From assembly GCA_949825025.1 (NCBI GenBank), contig OX463782.1, positions 31,963,351-32,027,350 on the forward strand: a stretch of DNA of 64,000 nucleotides, in the 5' to 3' direction. Numbering within the stretch: position 1 is the stretch's first letter; each line of letters starts with the position of its first letter. The position numbers were made by a program, and so were the translations under genes. The notes below the pieces were generated by a model. That model was not told the origin of the DNA and did no database searches. It saw nothing but the letters and a program-made list of their open reading frames with translations. Below are positions 1 to 14,990 of the stretch, piece by piece. This DNA comes from Siphlonurus alternatus. Taxonomy: Eukaryota > Arthropoda > Insecta > Ephemeroptera > Siphlonuridae.

Positions 1-71
1 AAAATTCTATGTGCATTTTTAAAATTATTTAAAACGTTGTTTTTATATAATACTATAAATATATTATTATA

Positions 72-222
72 TAGCCTATAGGTATTACACGATACATTTT
101 TACATACAATTTTTCCTTACAAGGAAATTTCGTCCCTATACAAACAAATGTAGTTGGAATTTTCTTGTAAGGAAAAATTGTATGTAATAATTAGAAAAAT
201 TGTGTCGTGTAATATCGGCTTA
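72..222. mobile_element. Inverted-repeat MITE, family B copy 1
   Basis: A short non-autonomous foldback element. The right end reads GTGTAATATCGGCTTA, and its reverse complement matches the left end, where TATTACACGATACA is preceded by a disturbed AGCCTATAGG. Inside, ATACAATTTTTCCTTACAAG on the left pairs with CTTGTAAGGAAAAATTGTAT on the right. The same sequence, better preserved, occurs at 10029-10190, which defines a family. No transposase is encoded. The left terminus has a small insertion or rearrangement compared with the second copy. Confidence 0.7.
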
Positions 223-644
223 ACTACAGTGGAAAACGGAGTTACATCGATTTTAAACTCACTCGTCACAGTGAAAAGCCATCTTATTTCTTGTCTGTCA
301 TGAACTTTATTATTAAATTTTCATCTTTGGTGGTCACTGATACTATATTAATAGAGCAGTAGGATTTTGTTTTATTTATCTTTTTATACAGTTTAAAACT
401 GTTGAGTCTTTACAGAATAGTTTTAATATCAAAATAGTAACGTAAAGTGGCCTCAAGATTTAAAAAAAAAAATTAAAAAAATACTGACTATTATATTTGT
501 TTTCAATGCAATTTAATGCTTGACAACATCCGAGAGTCTTTAAAATGCACAACCGGACAATTGACGCAGTTGTTATATTGTTATTCTATAGCATCCGATT
601 CGTAATTCATGAGTTCGATCCTAGGCATCGCCAACCTTTTGGTT
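223..644. other. Intergenic, with a pol III box-B-like remnant
   Basis: No gene is recognised. GAGTTCGATCC near 611-621 matches a tRNA-type B box and is followed by TAGGCATCGCC. It resembles the B box of the tRNA-like SINE head at 13640-13716. No good A box lies upstream, so this is at most an eroded SINE head. The rest is plain AT-rich DNA. Confidence 0.35.
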
Positions 645-912
645 GTTTAAAAGAGGAGAACCGCTTCAGCTTTTATATATTTATAAATAATGTAAAAAAA
701 AAATGTACCCCAAAAAAATCATCACCTTCCGCCGTCTATATTTGTTCCGGCCGGTTCCACGGTTAACAAGCCCCAAAATCTGCGGCGCCAACCGTCAAAC
801 TGGCAGGAACAAGCAACGGAGGATGATGATTTTTTTTTTGGTACAATGATTTCTTTTTTACATTATTTATAAATATATAAATGCTGAAGCGGTTCCCCTC
901 CTTTAAGAACTT
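645..912. mobile_element. Foldback element, about 268 bp
   Basis: Two arms of about 100 bp are near-complementary. The left arm holds GAACCGCTTCAGC followed by TATATATTTATAAATAATGT. The right arm carries ACATTATTTATAAATATATA followed by GCTGAAGCGGTTC. Pairing continues inward through an ATCATC/GATGAT tract and TTGTTCC/GGAACAA. The loop holds a GC-rich stretch (CCGGCCGG). There is no coding capacity. This is a single copy in the window and the target-site duplication is unclear. Confidence 0.65.
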
Positions 913-1205
913 TTTTATTGCATCCGGGATGTGATTGATGGCATGATGGCATGCTTCATCAACTGTTGATCATAATGAATAACATAAATGAGGTTTCCAT
1001 AGTTTCTTCAGCCAAAATTAGGTGAATGTTACAATGCTGCATGGAATGAATTGTTTACCCGGTTTGGATGGGATACCCACAAAATCATAATCATTTCTAG
1101 TTTTTTACGAAGAGCCGGGAAGTTCAGATATATATGTAACCATGCATGCTATACAGGTATATATACCCCCAGTTCCATAAAACGTTCAGGGTTCAGTCAA
1201 GAAAG
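913..1205. other. AT-rich intergenic stretch
   Basis: Nothing recognisable. It starts with GCATCCGGGATG, which loosely echoes GCATCCGATTCG to the left of the foldback. The foldback may therefore sit inside an older repeat. Confidence 0.3.
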
Positions 1206-1290
1206 GGGAAAAAAATGCAGAAGAACACGCTGGGGGCCGAACCCCCGGCCTGCTTACACCACTTCCATCAAGCCTAACACAATCAAAGTG
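1206..1290 (-). repeat. tRNA-like SINE head or pol III remnant
   Basis: Read on the minus strand, a tRNA-like T arm is visible (GGGGGTTCGGCCCCC, overlapping a B-box match GGTTCGGCCCC). About 15-30 nt upstream lies a weak A-box-like stretch (TTGATGGAAGTGGTGTAAGC). A run of seven Ts lies about 20 nt downstream, the kind of sequence that ends RNA polymerase III transcripts. It is too degenerate for a functional tRNA: no acceptor stem or anticodon arm can be drawn. A SINE head or tRNA pseudogene is likelier. Confidence 0.4.
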
Positions 1291-3700
1291 TCGACACCAA
1301 AGTTAGACTTGGTGAGAGGGATATAATACGTTTACCTTTCAAACTAATCTTGTTTTACTAAATTCAATTAATTCTTAGTCAATTAGATTACTTTGTTATT
1401 TACTTTAAATGAACAAATGAATATTTATTTTTAAAAATTTTGAATTTATGTAAATTAATATTGTAGTATATTATGTTAGTACGATACTTTACAAGTACAG
1501 TATTTTCGTTGTTATTAATAACTAACCTTGTACAAAATGTAAAATCATAATTATTGATATCCAAAAAGCAGATCTATGATACCATTTTATTAATTTTAAA
1601 TATAAGGATTATTCAAGAGTTTTATTTTTGCTACCTATTTACTATATTATATTACTGAAAAGTTACCTATATTTTTATTTTAAAAATAGGTTAAAATATG
1701 TTTGCAAAGTTTTTAAAATTTTTTATTTTAGAGTAAATAATTTTTAAAAATTGAATCTGTATATGAAAGGTAATATAAGAATTTAAAATCAATCACACCT
1801 AATTTTTACATTCCGTATGAAAAATATCAATTAATCAAAACTCAATCAAAAAGAAAATAATGAAATATCAAAAGTTATATTAGAAAAATGTGAGCCCCGG
1901 AGTTCTATCAGATTTCCTGGACAAAACATCAATTTGGTAGCGAAGTCAATTTTTGTGGCGCTGCAGCGCCGAGGGACGGAAATTGCGCTGCGGAGGAGGA
2001 GGGGCCACGTGGAAATTGCTCTTCTTCCCCCAGGAGGAAGGGCGACACTTCTCGACAGGTCAAACAGCTGACAAGCGTCATGCGCTCTAATCTGAGCCAT
2101 GGACACCGTGATAAATGTCAGTGATGACCGGAAAAAAAGCCAAGGAAAACTCGGTGCTCTTTTCTTGGAAAAAAATAAATAGAGAGGATAACATGATTTG
2201 TAGAGAAACGAACATGTAACAAATTTTCAGCTTTGATATACTACTGTTTTGAGGTAAGTTCACATGGGAAATTTAGCAAATGCACTTGAGTATTCTACCA
2301 TAGACTTTGAAACTTTTCATTATACTAACAACAAACGCTGCGCTGCAATATTTGTTGGATATTTTCCATTCCGAGAGTTATGGCAGCTATATTGACAATT
2401 CCCTCGTGTCTCACAGTTAATTCATTTCTCTTGTTTCATCTCCAAACTACGTATTGTGGTGCATTATACAAGTCAAATCGACGTTCAAGCAATTATCTAA
2501 TTGCATCTGTCTATGTCCTGAACTGGAATGCATTGATTTATAATAGAAGAAAATAAAGGTAATATTTGAAATAGTCTTGATTCATGATGTGGATATAATA
2601 TTATACACTTTTACATATTAATAATATTGCAATTTTCATGTAATTTCTATCCACCTCAATTTCGTTGCAATAATATATCACAACAACGTATATTATGAAA
2701 ATGTTATTAATTTATTAAATGAAATTTTATTTTTATTTTTGCTGTTCAATCCATTACAACTTTATTTATCTTTTTGCAAATTTGATTACTTTAAATTCAA
2801 TGAATTGAGTATCTATTTAGTTCTGTGAAAAGTTTACATTTTACGGACACTATTTGATTCAATTCACTGAAATAAAAGTAACATTACGAGTATTACTTAA
2901 TGTAACGTAATTAAAACTTTAAACAGTATTTAATTACCCCGTAAAAATCTACTTGTATAAATATATATAAGAATTACAATCATGTTATTCTACTGATTTA
3001 TGTTTAAATACTTGAAATGAGAATTTATTGTTTCAATTAAAATAATCTCTAGAAGTATTTTTATTTTATTTGAAATAAATTTAGTTTTTTTTTTCTTTCG
3101 TTAATCTTACTAAAGAGCTTCTTAGTTTAATCGTTTTTCTTGAGTAATTCGATGAAAGCGATGGCAAAGTATATCGATGAGTCTAATCCAGGCACTGCAG
3201 GCGGCGCCGGCTTAGCGCCACGTGATTGATGGCGCCATCCTAGACGCAACCAATCATTTCCTCATTTAATCAATTATCAATCAATCAAACATAATGAAGT
3301 TTATGGTCAAATATTATTTCATACCTTTTCGTACACAGTGTAAAATTGCGATATAAAATATAATATTAAATAATATAGTAAATGTTTATTGCAAAATTAA
3401 TTAGAAAATAAAGTGCTTTCTGACATATTTTCTCCCAGATCATGAGTTGGTTAAATGACAAATTACTCATGGCTCAATATAATATTATTAACTTTATTTA
3501 CAGCGTATAAATATTTTATGTTTGGAATGGCATCAATTAATTAATAAAAATAAAGCATCAATTAAATTTCTATACTTCTTTAAATTAATTCTCAGACTAT
3601 GGGAGATCACCTTCCATAGTTTGAGAGTTATTTGTTTTATTTTGTTTGTTACCTGCCTTCAAAAATAGCTCATGAATTCTATTCAGAACTATTTTGTTTC
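1291..3700. other. Intergenic, with two GC-richer islands
   Basis: No gene is supported. Most of it is AT-rich low-complexity DNA. A GC-richer island at about 1890-2110 contains GGCGCTGCAGCGCC (a perfect 14-bp palindrome) and CCACGTGG. A second at 3190-3240 contains several GGCGCC/GCGCCA motifs. A small hairpin at 3592-3630 pairs CAGACTATGG with CCATAGTTTG. None of these makes a convincing reading frame or exon. Confidence 0.4.
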
Positions 3701-3932
<232 letters not shown>

Positions 3933-4104
3933 TTTTATTTATTTTTTTGCAAATAAGTTTACAATTTGGAATATCAATATGCTCAATGCTATATATAGTA
4001 CAATCTATGGAACGTAAAGTCCCAGAACACAGTTACACAATTGTCCATAATATATTACATTCAATTTACAACATTAAATTCTTACGTGAATAATTCCTGA
4101 CTCG

Positions 4105-4281
4105 GTGACAACAGTTAAATACTGTTTTCAATTTCCACGCTCGGACGGGCTCACATTACGCGAGATTTGTCGATGCGCTCGGCAATTACTTCGTCCGCAA
4201 TCACCGCGCACAACAGCCGCGTTAATTGAAAGCCTCACTGCGACGATTGGCATTTGTTTGTTACGTTTATTGACGCAAATT
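4105..4281 (+). repeat. GC-rich dispersed repeat, copy 1
   Basis: A GC-richer block, roughly from CAACAGTTAAATACTGT to TTTATTGACGCAAA. Its reverse complement recurs at 46867-47037, with about four substitutions in the 145 bp I aligned by eye plus small end differences. It has no terminal inverted repeats and no shared reading frame of note. It is 42 kb from the other copy and in opposite orientation. It could be a retroposon fragment, a segmental duplication or a multi-copy conserved element. I do not recognise it. Confidence 0.75.
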
Positions 4282-6780
4282 CTGTCTGGTATCAACTAGT
4301 TAAAAGTCATACGGTACAAGTATCGAATTACAAAAAAAAATATTTTCCAATGTAAGAGATGGTGTCGCTAATTTGTAATCAATAAATTGTTTTTTTCAAT
4401 GCTCTGTGATCAAATAGTGTCAGTAATATTAAAGATAAAGAATTCAAATTAGTATGCTAAAGTCTCAAATTTAAAAATAAAAGAATCTGGTTGTATCACG
4501 AAAATGTTCAACGTCTTTAAATTTACTACAATTAAACCATGAGTATAGCTACTATAGCTATGTATAATCTCTATTACATGGGTGGGTAAATATTATTTAC
4601 ATAATTTTAACTTTTCTACATAAATAATCTTTTATGTTGAGTCAAATACTTGAAATTTAATTATAGACATAATACATTGTTTTGATATAAGAAAAATAGC
4701 GCTGAATGTATTAATCTTGTTCTTTTTTATATATTTTTTTGTCAGTAAAAAAATAATCTGGTAATTGAAAAGCTACTTGGTATGATTAGATTTGAAATGT
4801 GAGCAATAAGATTAAATTCAACATAAAGGATTTATCAAAGTTTCCAGCTGTCGGAGATCAAAGATTCAGATACAAAGAGCGACATCTCCAAAGAAGAGTT
4901 TCTTTCTGCAGCACATTTCACCACTCGGAGAACACATTCAAACATTTATAAAAATTTCCGCTTTGATAAAATTTTCTGTGTCAAATTTCGTTGGTAAAAA
5001 ATCTTCAAATCATCAAGGATTTTTTTTATATAAGAGGTCAAAGCTTTGACGTAATTAAACATATAATTAAAATGTGATAATTAATTCAAATGTTTGATAT
5101 AACGTGTAACAGATTATGTCAAACGCTTTGGGGAATATTAAAAGGAAAAAAATACTGTCTAGCAAATGTATACCAAAAATAAATTTAACTGTAGGTTTAT
5201 GAAACTAAATTAGTTTTTATTATTATTATTATTATTAAATTCAACTCACTCTCTCAATATACGGTTACATATTGGAAATTGGCAAAATTGTAATATTAAA
5301 TTTATGTTTCATTTAAAGTTGAATATTTGCTATTTTTTTGCAAAATAAAGAAATTACCCAAAGTAATGCTTCAATGAGTATTAGAAGAACCAAGGAGAAC
5401 ATAAATATAAATCCTCCTTGACAAGAGCAAATTGTATTCGTGTGCATATTTTGAAGAGATCGCCATCTTTTTTCCAAGTATCCTGTAGGTATGCAACTTT
5501 CGCAGCACAAAATTGCTGCAGGTGGAGAAGCTTTAAAAGTATAACTTATGGTCATGTAAATGCAATTTTCATTCAGAATTTGAAGGATTTCAGACACACA
5601 AATTATTCGCACTGGAATAAATTGTAAAATAATGCAAAATATTACCCTGTATTTGAACTAAATTGCGCATGAGAAAGTTAGTTGTCATCTGCACGAGGAA
5701 AGGACTGAGTATTTTCCTAACCTACCCTCGGAGTATTGACTTTGGTAGAGAAACGTTATATGACTTGCTTCCCTGCCACAAAAATTGCAGCTGTGGTTCG
5801 CACAAAAACACCAGTTCGAACTTTTCACCATGAAACTTTGTTCACCACCTCTAATTTTCTGAGTTCTTGCAAGAAAATAATTAATACTAATTTGCACCTG
5901 CTCTCTAGATCTTTAACAAATTAACAACTTTAAAGGTTTAACGTAAAAAAACAGCTTTAAAATAGTTGACGACTGTTGGTTTTATTATTTATGAGAATAA
6001 TTTTATGAACACAATTTTATAAGTGGAGTATCATTATTATTCATTAGTGTGACACAGATTAAAAGATACTAACGAGAATGAAATCTAATTAAATATGATT
6101 TATTATATGATACTATTTTTACATTTTCTTGGTCAGTTTGATTTGCAATAATTGCTAGCTAGTGCCTAAATGAATTAGTAAATTTTGAAGAAAAGGTGCA
6201 TACGTGATTACAAATGAAGTGCCTCCCCCTTCTCTTGAAAATACATAAAAGTGAAACCCCTAGATGATTCTAGGATAGATATATCTACACACTTTTTCTT
6301 AGGTAAATTATTTACCTATGTATTGATGTTATAATCGAAGGCTATATAGCAATATGCCAGTAAGCTTATGTTTTTTCCGCAGAATTAACGCATTCGGGAA
6401 TTTTGAATGCCACCTTGTGGCCAAATCGTTCACAATAAATCTCAAATACAACCTCTGCTCATTGTTGGCCATTCATATGTTGGATTCGATTTATATAGAG
6501 GTTATATCCCCTGCTTAATCAACCATTCAATAGTTGCACTGGTAACAATGGGGTTAAATAATTTGAATGATTTGATTTTTTTAATGAAAAAATAATTATT
6601 GCTTTCTCACTTTTTTAGTATGGATAAATAAATAAAAGTATAATGATAGAGATAGAAATAAAGAATTCCTCTACTTAATTAATTAACTATTATTTTATAG
6701 TATTATTATTTTATTTAATTTGAATGCGCTAAATTAACGATTTGTTGGTTCATTTTCTCAAATACTAACGGTGTAGCTAA
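4282..6780. other. AT-rich intergenic stretch
   Basis: No gene or clear repeat family. There is an (ATT)n run near 5219-5236. Overlapping opposite-strand open frames of 60-100 codons at 5313-5924 are GC-slightly-richer but show no domain, codon bias or splice-site support. Confidence 0.4.
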
Positions 6781-7154
6781 ATGGGAAGCTGTGATGATGA
6801 CGTCATGCAACCTTTGTCCTACCATTTACTTACAAGAAAAGACTGGGTGCACGTAATACGGAGCAATTTTTCGATCGCAAATTGTTAATTCTTAACACAA
6901 GTTCTGTTTCAGAATTTAAAATCACGTATTGTCACTTACCTTTTACATTTGCCACTATTAAAATATTATTTGCAACCCCAGCTCAGTTTAAGTAAAGAGA
7001 CTCTAAAAAATTTCGCGGTAATTGTATTCTGATTTTGGAGCGGGAAATCGGCGCAGAAACGTTGCGCAATGGTGTCAAAATCCGCTGATCTTCAACATAC
7101 GAATATCCTCCAGTTAGAATATGGTGACCAAATCGGCAGGTCACAGCTTCCCAT
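6781..7154. mobile_element. MITE, family D copy 1, with 14-bp perfect TIR
   Basis: It begins ATGGGAAGCTGTGA and ends with the exact reverse complement TCACAGCTTCCCAT, giving 374 bp between outer ends. The interior is not self-complementary and encodes nothing. A diverged relative in the same orientation at 24525-24880 shares many blocks (for example CATTTACTTACAA, GGAGCAATTTTTCGATCGC, AATTTCGCGGTA), so this is a repeat family. A perfect TGACGTCA lies at 6798-6805, close to the left TIR. Confidence 0.75.
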
Positions 7155-7700
7155 TGTAGAACTCGGACTTTCCCCTTTAATTAGAGTGTGTGAGAAAACT
7201 AAAAATATAAAACAATAAGTTTAATTTCCAGGTCTAAATATTAAATAAAATAAAATGTACTATATGACTCTCTATGGTATAATTTTCCATTTATATTCAT
7301 GAGCCGTATATAAAGCATCAAAATTAACAATACATTTTGACGTTAACTTTTTTATTAAATTAAAACTAAACAATCCAATAAGCAGAAAACTAGACCAAAA
7401 ATACACACACTGGCAATCTGTTACTTTTTGTGAGTGATGATGCTTATTGCTTCATTAAAAATATTGTACACATAACCAATATTGCTTGTCATGGATATTA
7501 TTGGTTTGAATACCTCAATATTTTTTTTTTGTACGAATCAGAACTATGATATTTGTCATTCAGTGTTTATTTCCATGGTCTGACAGCAACTTGCAAATCA
7601 ATCACTCACATATTTGGGCAGGATTTCAATTATTCATTGTATTTGCAATGATTGGAACGCCATGTGGAATATACTGCGAAACTAAAGCTGCTCTTTTTCA
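7155..7700. other. AT-rich intergenic stretch
   Basis: Nothing recognisable. Confidence 0.4.
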
Positions 7701-10028
<2,328 letters not shown>

Positions 10029-10190
10029 TAAAGCCGATATTACACGATACAATTTTTCTAACTATTGAATACAATTTTTCTTTACAAGAAAATTTCATCT
10101 CCATACAAACAAATGGAGTTCAAATTTTCTTTTAAGGAAAAATTGTATTCAATAGTTAGAAAAATTGTATATCGTGTAATATCGGCTTTA
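10029..10190. mobile_element. Inverted-repeat MITE, family B copy 2
   Basis: This 162 bp hairpin element starts TAAAGCCGATATTACACGAT and ends with its near-perfect complement ATATCGTGTAATATCGGCTTTA. The arms are about 70 bp (ATTTTTCTAACTATTGAATA pairs with TATTCAATAGTTAGAAAAAT) around a short central loop containing CATACAAACAAATG. It shares that loop and both arms with the copy at 72-222. It is non-coding. The TA at each outer end is compatible with a TA target duplication, but I cannot prove this. Confidence 0.8.
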
Positions 10191-13100
10191 GACACTGCCC
10201 GATAGCTTTCACCATCTCGTTACTACCAGTTACTGTGTCAATATAAAAACCACAATGCATGCAGTCTTGTAATTGAACATTAACTGGAATTAACTTGTAG
10301 ACGAAAGACTCTAATGTCTGAAATATAATTTTAAAATACCAGTACTTAATTACTTCTTCAAATTAAAAATTACAATTTAAATACCTACTTTTTACTACAT
10401 CAGGTAAATTTTTTAATTAAAATATGTACATTACAAATCATAACAATTAAGCACCACAAATTAAACCATTTAATTGTACTCTCTAGGTTATAGTATAAAA
10501 TGTTTTAGTACGGTGATCCCTCTTTAACTGAAATAACGTGGAACTACAGACCAATTAACCAAGGACCTAAAACTTCTATAACAAGCTTTTGTAGTAAAAA
10601 GAGAGACGTTATATACCAGTTAAGTCCCTCAATATAATGTCGAGCTATTGTGGTGGTCCTACTCTTTTAATATGCTATTATGTAAGCTTACAACGTTAAG
10701 TGGGGCTCTATAACGTTTAGTATACTATTATTAAATGCGTAACTGCAATTTTAAAACTGTAAATCTATATATAGTATAGATTTTTTATACTTTTTTACAT
10801 GAAAAAAATTGTTAACACCTTTATTTTAAATTTTAATTAATATTATAGCCGTAAGAAAAAAGGTTTTATGGAACGAGATACTATATAATATGAAAAGTAT
10901 GCCAATATATTAATTTTAGCTCAAATTCTACATTCAAACAATTTATAAATTAATTATAATATAATTATTTGCTATGAGAAATTATTGTAAGTATTAGAAA
11001 ACATTAAAACCGATGAGATAATTCTGTTAATCCAAATTTTGTTATGTTTTTCATACTTCTAACTTAACAATTTATTGCTACAAAATTTGATTTGTAAAAT
11101 ACCTTTGCACTTTTTTGTAAAAATTAAAAATTCTTGCTCACCGCTAAATAATCATTGATGATGATCTAATGGATATGATTTTACCCATCCATTGTTACAT
11201 TCTTATCTGTTTGTAACAAAACTTTGCCCAATATAACATTTGTGTGCATACTTTTGATTAATTTAAAGCATAAAAGAGCACCAAATTAACTTCATATGAA
11301 ATGTAATAAATTACGTTTAAATTATAATATCACACACAATATTTTTGAGAATAATAAATCAAGGGATTTCATTTTTAACCTGCATATTATTTTTATATCC
11401 CAAAAATTAATTTTCAAATACCAGCCACCCTATTTATCATCATTTTTTATACAAGTGATGTCACCTCTTATACATAAAACGGCATTTAGTTAGTAGAGGG
11501 GGAATTACGTGTAAAAAAAATATGAGAAACCATTTTCAATTCCACTAACTTTTTTTTATAATCCATAGAAGTAAAAAAAAAAAAAAAAAAATGAAAGTTA
11601 CATTTTTGCTACACGAACTCCACTAGTTGAAATAGTTTGCCAACATTGCCTTTCTTTTTGTGTTATTTCTTATGGCAACGAAAGGAAAAAAGTTTTGATT
11701 GAGCTGGGAACCGTGAGAAGACACCACTGTGACTTGCCAACTTATCTGTTTATTAATTAACCTAGTTTTCCGACCGCTGTCGTCGCGTCCGACCGGCGTT
11801 TGTGGCCTCCGTGGCCGGCAGTTGCAGACTCGTTCGTGGTCTCTGCTTTGGTTACATCTGTTATGTTCAGCAAGTCAGTTCAGCAACAATGTAATCTAAT
11901 CAGCTGTTCATTTACATTGTAACTTGAACATGATACATTTAACATGAAGTAAAATTACGTTTTAGTTATTAAATACAACATAATCGCGTGATTTGAAGTC
12001 AAACTACGATATTTTTGATGTGGTTTGTTGAAATGGCGCTACCTCTCTCTTGTTTAGACTATTCTTGGTTTTCAGAACTCGTGATATCGAGCCTCTGAAC
12101 ATGTGCTGTCATGTAACCCCAGGCCGGAATGTTTCTTTGTGGTGGAGAGGCGCATACCCGGGGGCAAGTTTAATTTGTTCCCACAAACTAGTGCCAGTTC
12201 GACGAAAATAAGTTTTAGTGCAAATGAACTTTATGTATCGTGAAATGAGCTCTTTTTTGGTTACATTAAAAATTTTGTGGATTCAAAAACATCAACAAGA
12301 CCAAGAAATTTATTGACCAAGTCTGTTGTTTTTTTAATATTAATAATTTTGCATAATATAGCTTTTTTTTTCAAGTTTTATTAATTTGGATTTAAAAAAA
12401 AATATTGAAATGTTTAAAAGACGCTTTACTTTTCATATAAATTAATGAATTGATTTTAAAATATTGATTTTTTTTTACTGATTAAAATCAATAATTACAC
12501 CTTTATTCATTCAACTGCCCCTTCTCGCCTTGAATTTAGGCAACTGGCTCAGCATCAAATCGAAGCTATGACATTGCAACCATACGACGTGGGATGGAAA
12601 CTCCAGGGCGACATACAATTATGATAATATCGATGGCTAAAGTAGCTTGATGGATAAGTCCCGATCGTTTACTAAATTGATTATTATAATAAGAGTATAA
12701 AGAAATTATTGCTTGATAAATTACGTCGCATATGGGACTCTAAATCTTACCAGGTCAGAAAATAAACTGAAGGATGAATCTCTTACATCAAACTTTTCCA
12801 CTTCAATTCTAAAATGATTCGTACTTCGAAACTAAAAACCATACAAGGAAGTCTATAGTAACTTTTTGTTAAAATTTTCTTTACCGTTCTCAACTTTAGT
12901 ATGGATTCTATACTTTATTTTCTTTAGAAATATGAGACACTATAAGAGTCTTATTTATTTTTTCGTACGTTTCTTGTCAAACTCGTTAGTTTTGATGTGA
13001 ACTTATTTGTGTGGGTTTTCCACTGAAATTCAGACGTCTCTTGTTTAAAAATTTCATCTTGTTAACAACGTCTAGTCGTCTAGTCAATAATCAGATCACT

Positions 13101-13240
13101 GTGAACTTGCTACTTTAAATTCGATAAATTGATTAAATCGTAACAATTCGTTTTACACACAGAGAAAATACTTTACAAAAGGCATGACTTCATTATTTTT
13201 GCTTTTCCTTATTTATGGTCAAAACAAATAAAGAACGGTC
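10191..13240. other. Intergenic, with a CpG-rich patch
   Basis: Mostly featureless AT-rich DNA. At 11765-11880 the composition changes sharply to CpG-rich sequence (CGACCGCTGTCGTCGCGTCC, then GGCCGGCAG). About 200-300 bp downstream lies a second moderately GC-rich patch (12030-12180). This could be a promoter or a first exon of an unseen gene, but I find no splice donor or open frame that decides it. Confidence 0.35.
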
Positions 13241-13297
13241 TATCCCAGCCAGCATTTGATTGAGGAAACCTTGTAAACCTCAATGAGGACGGTCGGT
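13241..13297 (-). repeat. 3' core of tRNA-headed SINE, left part of split element
   Basis: This is the distal part of a minus-strand SINE whose head lies at 13618-13716. The segment GCATTTGATTGAGGAAACC then AAACCTCAATGAGGACGG aligns with the 3' core of the two 5S-headed SINEs at 29107 and 44389 (there GAGGGAAACGTGAAAACCTC then AGTCAGGATGG). The 320 bp between this piece and the head is a family A MITE inserted later. Confidence 0.6.
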
Positions 13298-13617
13298 AAT
13301 GGAGTATTGACCTTAATTTTTTATTGCATAAATGGATAGAGGGTGCAAAGTTATACTACCCTGATTTTTTTTTTCAGATTTTTTACAGCCCTGAAAGTAT
13401 TTTTAAAAAATTATTGAAAGTCCTATTTGTGACGTCACAAGGCGCCTCTCCTTAAGAAATGGATAGGACTTGCCGCCGCGTGACGTCAAAAAAAGGACTT
13501 TCAATAATTTTTTAAAAATACTTCCCGGGCTCTAAAAAGTCTGAAAAAAATCAGGTTAGCATAACTTTGCACCCTCTATCCATTTCTGCAATAAAAAATG
13601 GAGGTCAATACTCCATT
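13298..13617. mobile_element. Foldback MITE, family A copy 1, inserted in a SINE
   Basis: The ends are AATGGAGTATTGACC and GGTCAATACTCCATT. Long arms pair throughout: AAATGGATAGAGGGTGCAAA pairs with TTTGCACCCTCTATCCATTT, and TTTTTAAAAAATTATTGAAA pairs with TTTCAATAATTTTTTAAAAA. The centre carries GGCGCC and two TGACGTCA palindromes (13430 and 13481). It is non-coding. Other copies are at 33559 and 36432. It interrupts a SINE, so it is younger than that SINE copy. Confidence 0.85.
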
Positions 13618-13716
13618 GATGGAAGATGCTCAGGGGACCTCTTTGCAAAAAATCTGCGGTGCCTGTGATCGAACTCACGATAATCTGATCACAACACGCT
13701 AACCATTTTGTCAAGT
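13618..13716 (-). repeat. tRNA-like head of split SINE
   Basis: Read on the minus strand, ATGGTTAGCGTGTTG matches a tRNA A box. About 30 nt further, GAGTTCGATCACAGGCACC contains a B box. Both are at tRNA spacing, so this is a tRNA-derived SINE head with an internal pol III promoter. Beyond a short body the element is interrupted by the family A MITE and resumes at 13297-13241. It is not a functional tRNA: there is no paired acceptor stem or CCA-ready end. Confidence 0.6.
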
Positions 13717-14877
13717 TCCATCATTTTGATATGAAACTCTTGTGGTATTGCAATCAGTAATTTTTCTACGTGTATGAAATTGAATTTTTATTACAACTCT
13801 CTTTCCCATTAACGTCAGTCTTTTATTAGAGTGAAGCCACCTCTTATTAGCCCCCCCCCCCTTGTTCTGATTGACCCCCCCGTCCTCGCTCAAGCCTCCA
13901 CTTGGGGAATGTAATTAGTTGGGAACCGTCAAAGCCACAGCCGGTAAAACCGACATTCCTCCTCGTTATAGGCCGGGAAATAAGTAATTTATTTTACAAA
14001 TTAATGAATTTTAAATTTGAGTAATTGGAAATATAATTTGAAGTACCGATAAAAATAAAATTAATACGCAAATTAATATTGCAATATTCTGACAGTTTTA
14101 TTATATTTAATGTAATCAGTTAACAAAAACATACAATATTATAGTAGATATACACAATGTTTGTGTTTGTTATTTTATACATGCCTATTTTAATATGAAA
14201 CCATACAATTTAAATATAAAAAAGGTGTTTCTATAATAGTTCATAAACTTTTTGACGAGGGAAGAATATAAAAAAAAAGTTTTAGATCTTCACATTTTTT
14301 TTTATAATTTTTTTCCCTTCTTTACTTTTTCAACACTAGGGGATGAAAAGTGCTTACTTCCCGGATCTTCCCCACGCAGCTGCGGTGATTGATAAAGCGT
14401 AGGGGTGGAGAAACTGCCCCCTCTGATCACGTCGCTTGGACGGTTGGCCAAGTTCGCACTCTCTTCTCAATAAAATATTAACTCGAACAAACTTTCTTCC
14501 TACTAGATTTTTCATCAAACTTACAAATTTAATTATAAATGAAGTAAATACATTTTAAATTGTACTTTTGTTTCTTATACGACTACTTCTTTAATAAAAT
14601 AGTTACTTTACGTAAGTATAATATATCTTTGTTTTTCTTAAAGTAAGATATTACATAATCAAAGTTAAATAAAAAGTTAAAATAAGCCACTTTCTTGTTC
14701 TCGGATACAAATTAAACTGTCTTTTAAAACTTTATTTATTCATATTATTTATGGAGATATAAGTTTTAACTAGCCACTTGTGTAACTATAGTGAAAATAT
14801 TCCTCAGATTTTTGTTATAACGTCTGCTTTAAATTCTCGTGTCATTTTTGACGTGGTGATTATGCAGTCTGTGCTCG
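13717..14877. other. AT-rich intergenic stretch
   Basis: Contains C-tracts (about 13850-13861, 13876-13881) and a GC-richer patch at 14340-14450. No gene is supported. Confidence 0.35.
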
Positions 14878-14990
14878 CAGGCTTGCGTGATCAACAGGCG
14901 CTTTCGACGTCAATTTATTCGCGGAGACGGACCAGGCACACGATAAATTTCACCGCTGCATTATTATCTCGATCCTTTGTTGACCAGATT
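14878..14990 (-). repeat. Dispersed conserved block, copy 1
   Basis: The reverse complement of this block matches 29489-29577. About 46 of 50 positions agree in the core (CAACAAAGGATCGAGATAAT through TTTATCGTGTGCC), followed by a diverged spacer and then GCGCCTGTNGANCACGCAA in both. There are no inverted termini and no common reading frame. It is an unrecognised repeat family or duplicated non-coding element, GC-richer than the surrounding DNA. Confidence 0.6.

Noticed and set aside
13640..13716. Possible tRNA gene
   Set aside because: A and B boxes are present but no acceptor or anticodon stem pairs; part of a SINE.
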